From an uncultured Sutterella sp. (GTDB taxonomy: Bacteria > Pseudomonadota > Gammaproteobacteria > Burkholderiales > Burkholderiaceae_F), in NCBI GenBank assembly GCA_900545275.1, contig UQYG01000011.1, positions 1 to 64,000 of the forward strand: DNA of 64,000 nucleotides, written 5' to 3'. Positions 35,805 through 44,633 of this stretch are shown here, in pieces (the stretch's first letter is position 1; every line of letters begins with the position of its first letter). Both the position numbers and the translations under genes were made by a program. The notes under the pieces were generated by a model. It was given only the letters and a program-made list of their open reading frames with translations, ran no database searches and was not told the origin of the DNA.

Positions 35805-36851
35805 TCACTTCTCGATGACAGCGGCGTTCTTGAGGATATCCTCGGGAATCGTCAGTCCGATCGCCTTGGCGGTGGCGAGGTTGATGAGGGGCTTTTGCGC
35901 GTCCTGCGTCTGAATCGCCATGTCGGCGGGCTTCGATTTCCCTTCGAGAATGTCGGCCGCCATCGTGCCCGACATGCGCCCGAGGGTGTAGTAGTCAACG
36001 GCGATCGTCGCGAGACAGCCGCCGCGGATCAGGGCTTCGTCGCCCGGAATCGTCGGGATCTTGGCGTCCTTGGCCGCCTTGGCGAGGATGGACGTGCCCG
36101 CCGCCAAAACGTTGTCGGTCGGGAACCAGAGACCCGCCACCTTGCCCGAAAGGCTCGTCACCGCCTGCTGAATGTCGTTCACGGACGAGACCGTCGCTTC
36201 CAAGACCTCCACGCCCTTGGCGGCCGCGGCCTTTTTGAAGATTTCCACCTGGAAGGCCGAATTCACTTCGCCCGCGTTGAAGAGGACGCCCACGGTCTTG
36301 GCGTTGCCGGTAAGCGCGAGGAAAAGGTCGAGCTGCCGCGCGATCGGGCCGATGTTGGAGACGCCCGTGACGTTGGTGCCGGGCTTCTCGTTCGTCTTCA
36401 CGACCTTGGCCGCTTCAAAGCTCGTCACGGCCGTCGCGACGATCGGAATGTCGCGGGTCGCCCGCGCCATCGCCTGCGTGGCGGGCGTGGAGACGGCGAA
36501 AATGAGTTGAGTCTTTTCGGAGAGGAAGCGCGCGCCGATGTTCTGCAGCGTCGCCTGATCGCCCTGGGCGTTTTGACGGTCGACAGCGATTTTCTCGCCG
36601 TCCTTGAAGCCGCGGGCGGCGAGTTCGTCGAGAAAGCCCTTCACGGACAAGTCGAGCGCTTCGTGTTCGACGAGTTCGCAAATCCCCACGGGGATTTTGT
36701 CGGCGGCGCCGGCGGCGCTCGAAGCGGCGGGTGTCGCCTGCTTGTCGCAGCCTGCGGTGAGGCCCGTAACGAGCGCGGCGCAGCAGAGAGCGGCAAAGCG
36801 GCGGCGCGTAAAGGCGAAGGAAGAAAGAGAGGAAGGAAAGTCGTGCGTCAT
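35805..36851 (-). CDS. Orphan ABC-type substrate-binding lipoprotein (TrpX/DUF534-like)
   Basis: Encodes 348 residues. A signal with a lipobox (LVTGLTAGCDKQ, Cys about 35) predicts a lipid-anchored periplasmic binding protein. The body fits the ABC-sugar-type fold of the TrpX/YtpP-like family: PVGICELVEHEALD, GARFLSEKTQLIFAVSTPATQAMARATRDIPIV, VTGVSNIGPIARQLDL, GVLFNAGEVNSA, GLWFPTDNV and TIAVDYYTLGRMSG. Relatives bind tryptophan or other aromatic ligands. The usual permease and ATPase genes are not adjacent, so it must use components encoded elsewhere or act alone. The start at 36851 gives the normal signal. Longer in-frame sequence upstream is not signal-like. Confidence 0.82.
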   Translation of the reverse strand: MTHDFPSSLSSFAFTRRRFAALCCAALVTGLTAGCDKQATPAASSAAGAADKIPVGICELVEHEALDLSVKGFLDELAARGFKDGEKIAVDRQNAQGDQATLQNIGARFLSEKTQLIFAVSTPATQAMARATRDIPIVATAVTSFEAAKVVKTNEKPGTNVTGVSNIGPIARQLDLFLALTGNAKTVGVLFNAGEVNSAFQVEIFKKAAAAKGVEVLEATVSSVNDIQQAVTSLSGKVAGLWFPTDNVLAAGTSILAKAAKDAKIPTIPGDEALIRGGCLATIAVDYYTLGRMSGTMAADILEGKSKPADMAIQTQDAQKPLINLATAKAIGLTIPEDILKNAAVIEK

Positions 36852-37175
36852 GATCTGGTTCCTGGTCGATGGAGGCTTCCCGAAGGAGGCCGGATTGGGA
36901 ATCAAAGGACTTGCGCGACTTTTCGCAGATCCCAAAAACTGAAAAACCCGCTCAAGTCGCGGGTCGGTTTCGAATCTTTGGGGACGAACGCGTCCAACCC
37001 GCTCTATTGGAAGAGAGGGTAATAGTAATAACCGCAAACGGGGCGTGTGATCGTGTTCGTCATCATGACAGACAAGTTAGCACGAGCCGTTCCTTTTCGG
37101 AATAGGGCGATTTGCGTAGAGACGCGAAAGCCCGGCCTTCGGGGACCGGGCTTTCGATGAGGGCGATTCGGAGGA

Positions 37176-39080
37176 TCAGCCGACGAGGAGCGCATTGAGG
37201 CGCTTCACGAACCCGGCCGGGTCCTTCAGGGTGCCCTGGTCGGCAAGGAGCGCCTGGTCGAAGATCACTTCGGCCCAGGAGGCGAAGCGGGCTTCGTCCT
37301 TTTCCGCAAAGGCCCGCTTGATGAGCGGATGCTGCGGATTGATTTCGAGCGTGTAGCTGTCTTCGGGCAGAGCGTGGCCGGCGGCCTCCAACATGCGGCG
37401 CATCTGCGGCGTCATCATCTGGTCGGCATCGCCCACGACGCAGGAGGGGCTGTCGACCAAACGGTTCGAAACGCGCACGTCCTTCACTTTGTCTCCGAGG
37501 ACCTTCTTGAGGCGAGCCACGTCGTCGGCCGCTTCCTTGGCGGCTTCTTCCTTGGCCTTTTCCTCTTCCTTGTCGGCGAGGTCGCCGAGTTCGAGGTCGG
37601 CGGCGGTCGCGCTCACGAAGCCGTGGCCCTCGAATTCGCGCAGTTCCGACATCATCCACTCGTCGATGCGGTCCCAAAGGAGAATGACTTCGACGTCCTT
37701 CTTCTTCAGAGCTTCAAGGTAGGGCGAGTTGACCGCGCCGTCGCGGTTGCCGGCGATCAGGTAGTAGATCTTCTTCTGACCTTCGGGCATGCGCTTGACG
37801 TAGTCGGCAAGCGAGACGAGCCCCGGCTCCTCGGCGGTGCCGAGTTCCTTCGTCGTGGCAAAACGAAGAAGCTTCACGATCTTTTCGCGGTTCGAGGCGT
37901 CTTCGACGACGCCTTCCTTCAGAACGCGGCCGAACTGCGTCCAGAAGGTGCGGTACTTTTCGCCGTTTTCCGCGAGTTTTTCGATCATGTCGAGAGAACG
38001 CTTCGTCACGGCGCGCTTCAACTTCGAGACGACGCGGCTTTCCTGCAGGAGTTCACGCGAGACGTTGAGCGGAAGGTCGTTCGTATCGATCAGACCGCGA
38101 ACGAAACGCAGGTAGTTCGGAAGGAAGGCGTCCGCCTTTTCCATGATGAAGACACGCTGCACGAAGAGCTTCAAACCCTGCTGATGGTCGCGGCTATAAA
38201 GATCCCACGGCGCTTCCGAGGGGAGGTAGAGAAGCGACGTGTATTCGAGGTCGCCTTCCACGCGGTTGTGGGCCCAGGCGAGCGGATCCGAATAGTCGTG
38301 GGCAAGGTGCTTGTAGAAGGCCTTGTACTGTTCTTCCGTCACGTCCTTCGGGGCCAACGTCCAGAGGGCCTTGGCGTCGTTCACCTGCGACCATTCGCCT
38401 TCGGGGACGACTTCGTCCTCCTTTTTGTCGGCGGATTCGGGCGCCTTCGTCCAGAGATAAACCGGCGTTGCGATGTGGTCGGAATACTTCGTGATCGTGC
38501 TGCGAAGAGTCCACTCGTCAAGGAAGGACTTGTCTTCGTCCTTGAGGTGCAGGATCACGTCGGTGCCGCGCGCGTCGCGGTGGGCGGGTTCGGACTCAAA
38601 GGTGCCGTTGCCGTCGGACGTCCAGCAGACGGCTTCGTCGGCGCCCGCCGTCGCGCTGCGGCTCACGACCGTAACGCGGTCGGCCACGACGAAGGCCGAG
38701 TAAAAGCCCACGCCGAACTGACCGATCAACTGACTGTCCTTGGCGGCGTCGCCCGAGAGCTTCGAGAGGAACTCTTCGGTGCCGGACTTCGCGATCGTGC
38801 CGAGGTGCTGGTTCGCCTCTTCAAGCGTCATGCCGATGCCGTTGTCCGACACCGTGAGCGTCCCCGCTTCTTTGTCGGCCTTCACGCGGATTTGGAGGAC
38901 CGGATCGTCCTTCGTCAGGTCCGGATTCGTAAGGGCGAAAAAGCGCAGCTTGTCGATTGCGTCGGAAGCGTTCGAGACGAGCTCGCGCAGGAACACTTCC
39001 TTGTTGGAATAAAGAGAATTGGCCAAAAGCTTCAGAAGTTTCGAAACTTCCGTCTGAAAACCATGGACTTCGGCAGCCAT
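37176..39080 (-). CDS. htpG: Hsp90 chaperone HtpG
   Basis: Encodes 634 residues, standard for bacterial Hsp90. The GHKL ATPase domain is at the N-terminus: ELVSNASDAIDKLRF, DNGIGMTLEE, GQFGVGFYSAF and GTDVILHLKDE. A middle domain (LYLPSEAPWDL, RRVFI-type VQRVFIMEK, NVSRELLQ) and a C-terminal dimerisation domain follow. It is an ATP-driven cytosolic chaperone of the stress response. Controlled by a near-perfect sigma-32 promoter upstream. Monocistronic. Confidence 0.97.
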   Translation of the reverse strand: MAAEVHGFQTEVSKLLKLLANSLYSNKEVFLRELVSNASDAIDKLRFFALTNPDLTKDDPVLQIRVKADKEAGTLTVSDNGIGMTLEEANQHLGTIAKSGTEEFLSKLSGDAAKDSQLIGQFGVGFYSAFVVADRVTVVSRSATAGADEAVCWTSDGNGTFESEPAHRDARGTDVILHLKDEDKSFLDEWTLRSTITKYSDHIATPVYLWTKAPESADKKEDEVVPEGEWSQVNDAKALWTLAPKDVTEEQYKAFYKHLAHDYSDPLAWAHNRVEGDLEYTSLLYLPSEAPWDLYSRDHQQGLKLFVQRVFIMEKADAFLPNYLRFVRGLIDTNDLPLNVSRELLQESRVVSKLKRAVTKRSLDMIEKLAENGEKYRTFWTQFGRVLKEGVVEDASNREKIVKLLRFATTKELGTAEEPGLVSLADYVKRMPEGQKKIYYLIAGNRDGAVNSPYLEALKKKDVEVILLWDRIDEWMMSELREFEGHGFVSATAADLELGDLADKEEEKAKEEAAKEAADDVARLKKVLGDKVKDVRVSNRLVDSPSCVVGDADQMMTPQMRRMLEAAGHALPEDSYTLEINPQHPLIKRAFAEKDEARFASWAEVIFDQALLADQGTLKDPAGFVKRLNALLVG

Positions 39081-39101
39081 TTTCGTTTGTTACTCCTCAT
39101 C

Positions 39102-39117
39102 GGACGACACGTCGTCC
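39102..39117. repeat. Palindrome in the htpG leader
   Basis: GGACGAC-AC-GTCGTCC lies in the 5' untranslated region between the sigma-32 promoter and the ribosome site (GAGGAG at about 39094). It could be a thermosensitive leader stem or a protein site. Only the inverted repeat is seen. Confidence 0.4.
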
Positions 39118-39137
39118 TTCATCTATGACAAGGAGAA

Positions 39138-39165
39138 ATATGGGGGCATTTTGCCGAATTTCAAG
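39138..39165 (-). promoter_or_regulatory. Sigma-32 (heat-shock) promoter of htpG
   Basis: On the minus strand CTTGAAA (39159-39165), a 13-bp spacer, then CCCCATAT (39138-39145). This matches the RpoH consensus CTTGAAA-N13/14-CCCCATnT almost perfectly. It lies about 60 bp upstream of the htpG ATG, with a ribosome site GGAG before the start. Confidence 0.9.
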
Positions 39166-39195
39166 AGTCGCCGACGCGAGTCGTCGTTTTTGGGC

Positions 39196-40345
39196 GACCG
39201 TTTCTGTCGCATCCTCGTGCTAGATCGACGGCGACAACCAACCGCCCGCACCCGTCGAAAATTTCCTCAAGAGACTTCCCGCCTACGGCAACGTAACCAT
39301 GGGACGGGTTTTCGGCAACTGGTCGAAGCCTTCTCTCGCACCGTGGTCGGATTTTTGCCGTCGAACCGGATTCGGCGCCCGACAGCAACTCGACTACGTG
39401 AAGGGAAAAACGCTACGGACATCGCGCTTACGATCGATGCAATGGAACTCGCCTTCGACCGCAACGTGGAAGGATTCGTCCTGATATCGGCGGACAGCGA
39501 CTTCACGCCGCTCGCCGTGCGGCTTCGGGAGTTGGGATTCGTCGTCATCGGCGCGGGCCGCGCCGGGGCGCCGTCGCTTGAGGCCGCCTGTACGCGATAC
39601 CACCATCTTGAAGGGGAACCGGTCGTTTGCGCCGATTCCCCGGGGCCCGCCCCGGGACGCATCGCGGACGCATCGACAATCTCGACGGTGCCGCCGGAAA
39701 ACCAAGCTACGCAGAAGTGGTGCATGGAGCGTACGGAGGAAATCGCACGGCAGCTGAACGCACGGAAAGCCGTTGATTTCCAGAGGTTGACTTTGGGATC
39801 GGACAACATCCGAAAACTTGCGTATCACAAGGTTTTGGGGGAACTCTGGGCGCACTGTCGGATGGACGGATGAACGCCTGTTCAGGCGGTTGGTTTCTAC
39901 GTCTGCCGACGACTGGGTTCCTTCCCCAACAAGTGGATCGGCGTGAAAAAGATCACGCAGTTCTTCAAGAGGAATCACAAGTTGTACGAAGTGCGGGGGT
40001 CTTATTACCGCCTTCGCCCGGCTTGGTACGATCTTGCGCCGCTCGCAGACTTTCCTTTCGTCTTGCCGCAGCGTCCCGTGGAGGAAACAGGTGGGGGCGG
40101 CGGCGTGCGGTCACCCGGCGCCGGCGGTGTGCACCGAGGCTGCTGAACCTTGCGTCGTACCTTTCGAGTCTGCCTCGGTGCAGGCGACGCTTTTTGAGTT
40201 TCCCGAGGAAACGTCCCCTGAAGCGGCAAAGGTGAAGCGGTCGGTCCATCGGGCGTCGCCTCCGATGATCGAGCCCGTCCTTCCGGGATTGGATTTCGAG
40301 AGGGACGTGCCGGAAAGCCTCCCGACTTTGCCGGCAGTCGACTGA
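39196..40345 (+). pseudogene. Broken NYN-domain/OST-HTH (LOTUS) protein
   Basis: Fragments in several + frames make one protein. The NYN (PIN-like) ribonuclease core is IDGDNQPPAP and GRVFGNWSKPSLAPW with DYVKGK, then after a frameshift near 39405 NATDIALTIDAMELAFDRN and SADSDFTPLAVRLRELGF, covering the conserved acidic residues. A TGA at 39871-39873 stands where Trp is expected. The LOTUS/OST-HTH motif follows in the same frame: FYVCRRLGSFPNKWIGVKK, then KITQFFKRNHKLYEVRG. A further shift near the G-run at about 40090 precedes the tail ending at 40345. An extra shift near 39217 breaks the start. Four lesions indicate a true pseudogene unless the assembly is faulty. Confidence 0.8.
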
Positions 40346-40431
40346 CGCCTTCCCGCCCGACCTTGTCGGAAGGAAAGGCGAAGGACCATGGAAAGAGGAT
40401 CCTTGAGGAGACCTCTTCGGGACGTCATGGT

Positions 40432-42849
40432 TCAGGCAAAACCGATCGTATTCCTGGGACCGTTGACGGTCTTCACTTCTTCCTCGGCCTTGAGCCGCAC
40501 CACCAGGTCATCGGCGTCGCAAAGCGGACGGAAGCGCGCCTGGCGGGCGACGGCGCAATAATCTCCGGGGGTCAGCTTATCAAGCGTCGCCAGAAGCGCT
40601 TCGGCGCTTTTCGTCCACGGAAGCCGGAACTTCTCGGCGTAGCGCTTCGCAAGCGTCAGACGGGCTTCGGGGAGAAGGAACCCGAAGGAAACCTTCCAGT
40701 CGAAGCGCCGCATGGCCGCTTCGTCGAAGTCGCGCATCAGGTTCGTCGTCGCGAAAAAGACGCCGTCGAAATCCTCGAGACGTGCGAGCATTTCGTTCAC
40801 CTGCGTCGTTTCCCAAGAACGGGTGCTCATCTCGCGCGAGCGGAAGAACGAATCCGCCTCGTCGATCAAAAGAACGGCTTTGTCGCGTTTCGCTTCCCGA
40901 AAGACCTTCGCGATGTTTTGTTCCGTTTCGCCCACCCAGCAGCTCGCAAGATCCCCGTAGGTGCGGCGAAGAAGCGGACGTCCGAGTTCCCGCGCAACCC
41001 ACATGGCGAAGGCGGTCTTTCCGGTCCCGGGCGGTCCGTAGAGGCAAAGCCGTGCGGACCCCGCACCTTCGATGCCCTTTACGAGTTCGTCGGGACGGAT
41101 TTCGGACGTGATGAGCGTCGGATCGTAGACTTCCGGCAGAATGCCGATGCCCGGCGCCACGTCGCCGAAGCGCTGAGCGCGCAGCGTCTCGGAAACGAGC
41201 GAGAGAACCATCTCGTCGGACGGCTTCCCGCCCCACGGTCCCACCGTGTCCACGACGCGGGTGACGCGGGCCATGACGCCCGGCGTAAGCGCACTCGTCT
41301 GCACGAGCCGTTCCTCCGCTTCGTCCGTCAGACGAAGCGCCGTCATGTCCCGTATGAAGCGGCGACGGCCTTCCATGTCGGGGCCGGTCATTTCAAGCAC
41401 GATGTCGAAGCGGCGGACGGTGGCGGGATCGATTTCGTCAATCGAATTCGTGATCCAGAAGGTCGGCACCGGACAGGTTTCGAGCCAGTGGTGCAGACGG
41501 CCCTTGCGTTTCCCGTACGAAACGCTGACGAATTTGTCCGAATCGCCCTTGCGCGCGGACATGCGTTCCGAAAAGGCGTCCTCCGCCTCGTCGAGCGCGA
41601 GGAGCGTACGACCGCTGCGTTTCAGGTAGACGGAGGCGGTGCGCCAGGAATTGAGACGTCCCTCGTCCGCATCGGTTTGGATTTCATAGAGATGGGCGTC
41701 CAGTTCATCCGCGACCAGACGCGAGAGTTCCGTCTTCCCCGTCCCGGGCGGCCCGTAGAGAAGAACGTTCACGCCCGTACGCTTCTCTTCGAGTGCGGTG
41801 CGCAGGTACGGCAACAGCGTGCTTTCCACGAGCGGAAGGTGGCGAAAGTCCTTTTTTCCGAGTTCACTCATCGGAGCCGCGCGGACGAGGTCGCCGAAGA
41901 TCGCCTCTTCGGAGAGCTCACGTTCAAAGAAGCGATTCCACGGAATGCAGCCGCTAAACTCAAGAAAGTCGAAGGTGATGCGGTCGCTCTCCGTCACGCA
42001 GAGAATGAGTCCCGATGCGACGAGCGGACCGTCGTCCGCAAAGAGGGCTTCGACTTCGGAACGTTTGACGTCGAGTGCGCAGGCGATCGTGTCGAGTCCC
42101 TGTGAGTAGGTCTTATAACAGGAGTTGTCGAGATCAAGCACCGCCTGCAGCGCCTCCGACTTTTCGGCAAGATGAAGAAAGGCAATCGCCTCCACCATCA
42201 GGGGCGAGAGCAGAAAGGCTTCGGAGACGACGGAAAAGTTCTTGTGCAGGAAGGACGGAAACGCCTTATCGAAACGGGTTTCCGGGGTGTTCCCGTAGTC
42301 GCGTTCGAGGCGGGCGAGCCAATCGGTCAGGGCCTTGGGCGTTCCGCGTCCGTGAAGTTTGAGCCAGAAGTTTCCCAGATTGTCGACTCTGCTTTGGTTG
42401 AAGAGGATTTGTCCGGATTCCAGGTACTGCCGGTGGTCATGGAGAAAGGCCTTGAGAAACTCGCCGCGCTCGGATTGGGCGAGCGGGGGAACGATTTCGG
42501 CTTCCGAACCGTCATCGTCTCGGATCCGGGCGCCGGCCGAACGCGAGCCTTTGATGTACTCCCGGGCGTCTTCTTCATCGCAGTGGAAGAACTCTTCGAC
42601 GAACTTTCGAAACGACGGGGCGGAGCCGTCTTTCAGAAAGGCCTTGGCCTTGCGGTCGGAAAAGACTTCGGTGATGTTCAAGACGAGAGAACGGACGACG
42701 ACGGAGGTCGTGATGTCTTCGGTCACCATGCAGTTGCGAAGTTTGATCTGGCGCCACAATCCGTTTTGGAGGAGCAGACGTGCAATCCACGTTTCAATGA
42801 GGGGAGAATACGGATCCTTGAACGTTGGTGTCTTTCGAGTCGCAGCCAT
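40432..42849 (-). CDS. Tandem AAA ATPase (two Walker modules), function unknown
   Basis: Encodes 805 residues, cytoplasmic. Residues 1-340 are a helical N-domain without recognised motifs. AAA module 1: Walker A GPPGTGKT at 366-373 and Walker B LLALDEAED (about 416-424), with WITNSIDEIDPATVRRFD as sensor and arginine-finger region. Module 2: GPPGTGKT at 605-612 and VLLIDEADSFF (about 660-670), with TTNLMRDFDEAAMRRFDWK. The double-AAA layout recalls Cdc48/p97-type unfoldases, but the N-domain is different. The start at 42849 has AAGGAG upstream. It lies alone between two pseudogenes and converges with the NYN-LOTUS relic. A protein-remodelling role is inferred only from the fold. Confidence 0.8.
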   Translation of the reverse strand: MAATRKTPTFKDPYSPLIETWIARLLLQNGLWRQIKLRNCMVTEDITTSVVVRSLVLNITEVFSDRKAKAFLKDGSAPSFRKFVEEFFHCDEEDAREYIKGSRSAGARIRDDDGSEAEIVPPLAQSERGEFLKAFLHDHRQYLESGQILFNQSRVDNLGNFWLKLHGRGTPKALTDWLARLERDYGNTPETRFDKAFPSFLHKNFSVVSEAFLLSPLMVEAIAFLHLAEKSEALQAVLDLDNSCYKTYSQGLDTIACALDVKRSEVEALFADDGPLVASGLILCVTESDRITFDFLEFSGCIPWNRFFERELSEEAIFGDLVRAAPMSELGKKDFRHLPLVESTLLPYLRTALEEKRTGVNVLLYGPPGTGKTELSRLVADELDAHLYEIQTDADEGRLNSWRTASVYLKRSGRTLLALDEAEDAFSERMSARKGDSDKFVSVSYGKRKGRLHHWLETCPVPTFWITNSIDEIDPATVRRFDIVLEMTGPDMEGRRRFIRDMTALRLTDEAEERLVQTSALTPGVMARVTRVVDTVGPWGGKPSDEMVLSLVSETLRAQRFGDVAPGIGILPEVYDPTLITSEIRPDELVKGIEGAGSARLCLYGPPGTGKTAFAMWVARELGRPLLRRTYGDLASCWVGETEQNIAKVFREAKRDKAVLLIDEADSFFRSREMSTRSWETTQVNEMLARLEDFDGVFFATTNLMRDFDEAAMRRFDWKVSFGFLLPEARLTLAKRYAEKFRLPWTKSAEALLATLDKLTPGDYCAVARQARFRPLCDADDLVVRLKAEEEVKTVNGPRNTIGFA

Positions 42850-43170
42850 TTTTGTGATCTCCTTGCTTGTCGGTAAGAAGATCGTAATCGGATGGTACGT
42901 CAGATATTGACGCACAGAAGCGGAGCCGAGATCTATCGGCTTCATTGAGAAGCACAATCGACAATCATTTGCATCGGTTGAAAAAACGCGGGAAAATGAC
43001 GATCGGTGAGGTCCTCGGTATGCTTTGCATCCGAGACACCGGAGGCGTTCGTTCTCGGAGGTTTCGGCCAAGGAGAGCGAACGCCTTCTTTTGGACGCGA
43101 CCGCCAGGAATGGAAGGGACGGCGCGGTTTTATTCTTTAAGATCCCGCTCGGAAACCCTCTGCGAAGTGC
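42850..43170. other. Intergenic region with a strong hairpin
   Basis: No gene. AGGCGTTCG (43043-43051)/CGAACGCCT (43078-43086), with further TCTC/GAGA pairing inside, is followed by TCTTTT on the + strand and could stop transcription between the ATPase promoter and the convergent glycosyltransferase relic. Confidence 0.5.
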
Positions 43171-43177
43171 GGCCTCC

Positions 43178-44351
43178 TTATGCGGCGACGGAATCCGCAG
43201 CTTGGTTGGTTGTGGCGCACGCAAGCTGCCGATGAACCTCGTTGACGACGACGTCTGTCGGAAAGGTCTGAAGGCACAACGCCAACGAGGCGTCGGCCGA
43301 TCGCGGGCATCGCGTGAGATGTCCACGCCGACACTGACGGCAGTCGGCCATGGAAGGATTTTTCAGGATCGTCACGCAATTCGAACGCTGCAACACCGCG
43401 ATGTCGCTGTAGAGACGATGTCCTCGGTTCGGAACCGGTCCCCAGCGCGAAATCGAACCCGGGCTAAGAGCGCGATCGTCTTGATGCCGACGGCCGCCGC
43501 CACGTGGGTCGCCGACGTGTCGACCCCAACGTAGAGAGACGCTTGGCGAAGCAGGGCGCCCGTGCGGCCGAACGAAAGCTTTCCGGAGAAGTTTCGCCAT
43601 GAATCGGGCGGCAGTTCCGAAGTTGCGTCCTTGATCAACACCTCCTCCTTTGTGGAACCGCCGCCCGTGAAGGCAATGCGAAAGCCCTCCGCGACGACGC
43701 TTTTGGCAACCGCCCGCCAGACTTCCCGGTTTATGTCTTTGTCGGAGCATTTCCCGGACAAATGGAGGACGACGAAGGGATTTTCCCGGCACCACGCCGA
43801 ATCCTCGTCAGACAACGCGGCGTACGGTGCGTAAGGATGAACGGCGGGAGGCTTTTCCCGGTTTCCACGGCGACGGGTGCGAGGAGGGCGGCAAGTCGGT
43901 CGAGCTGATGAGCGGAATCGTCGAGCGCGACCGGGTTGGAGAAGAGCGTTCTGCGCAGCCTGTCTTGCGTTTCGTGCATGACCTGTTTCCTGCCGGCAGC
44001 GTAACCGTAATAGAAGGCGCGGTCGCTCGTGAGCCTGCAGAGGGACCATTCGAAGCGATTCCAGAGACGGCGCAGATCCGAGAGAAGTTCGGGTAGATTC
44101 GGCTTGTCCTCGACCGTGATCACGCCGTCGAGCCCCGGGATGCCTTCAAGAATCGACGCGTTTCGCCGAAAGGTCAAAAGCCAGATCTCGGAGTCGGGGC
44201 GAAGAAAACTGAGCGCCGGTCCGAGGGCGGCGGCAAGCAGCGCGTCGCCGAGATCGCGTAGCGTTACGACCAGAATCCGGGGTTTGCTCGCGGGAAGGGT
44301 GGAGAAGACGGCGGGGGAAAGCGTGGGGATCACGGTCGGCTCCGTAGACAA
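43178..44351 (-). pseudogene. Frameshifted family 9 glycosyltransferase (heptosyltransferase-like)
   Basis: Three consecutive minus-strand frames join into one GT9 protein. Frame 1 is 44351 to about 43830 (PRILVVTLRDLGDALLAAALGPALSFL, IPGLDGVITVEDK). Frame 2 is about 43830 to 43440 (ENPFVVLHLSGKCSDKDINRE, LLRQASLYVGVDTSATHVAAAVG). Frame 3 is about 43445 to 43178 (SPGSISRWGPVPNRGHRLYS). GT9 enzymes add ADP-heptose or similar sugars to the lipopolysaccharide core. Two single-base shifts, one near GGAAAAGCC at about 43850, kill the gene. Confidence 0.8.
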
Positions 44352-44576
44352 GTTCTTTCACTGTTTCGAAGCGAGTCTGGGAAGAGGATCGTGAAGAAGG
44401 CGTGACATAAGCAAACAGCTTTGCAACTCAACTGCCGTAAGGAGAATAAGATTTGAGCGGCACGAATTTTTGTCACGAAGCGTTGACGGCGACGTCACGG
44501 AAGAGACACGCGGAGGAGGGGACGCTCGAGGCGGTTCTTTCTTGCCGATCAGCGTCAGAGTCGACCCCGTACGGAC

Positions 44577-44632
44577 GTTATTAAAGAAATCGACTAAAAT
44601 CTTTAATAACGATCATTCCTATTAAAGATTTT
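44577..44632. promoter_or_regulatory. Long palindromic operator upstream of the Fic gene
   Basis: GTTATTAAAGA (44577-44587), a 12-bp centre, TCTTTAATAAC (44600-44610), a perfect 11-bp inverted repeat. It is followed by a third half-site TATTAAAGA at 44620-44628 that abuts the start codon region. The same arrangement, with the flanking CCGTACGGA word, occurs again at 45867-45917 before the next gene. Confidence 0.75.
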
Positions 44633-44633
44633 G

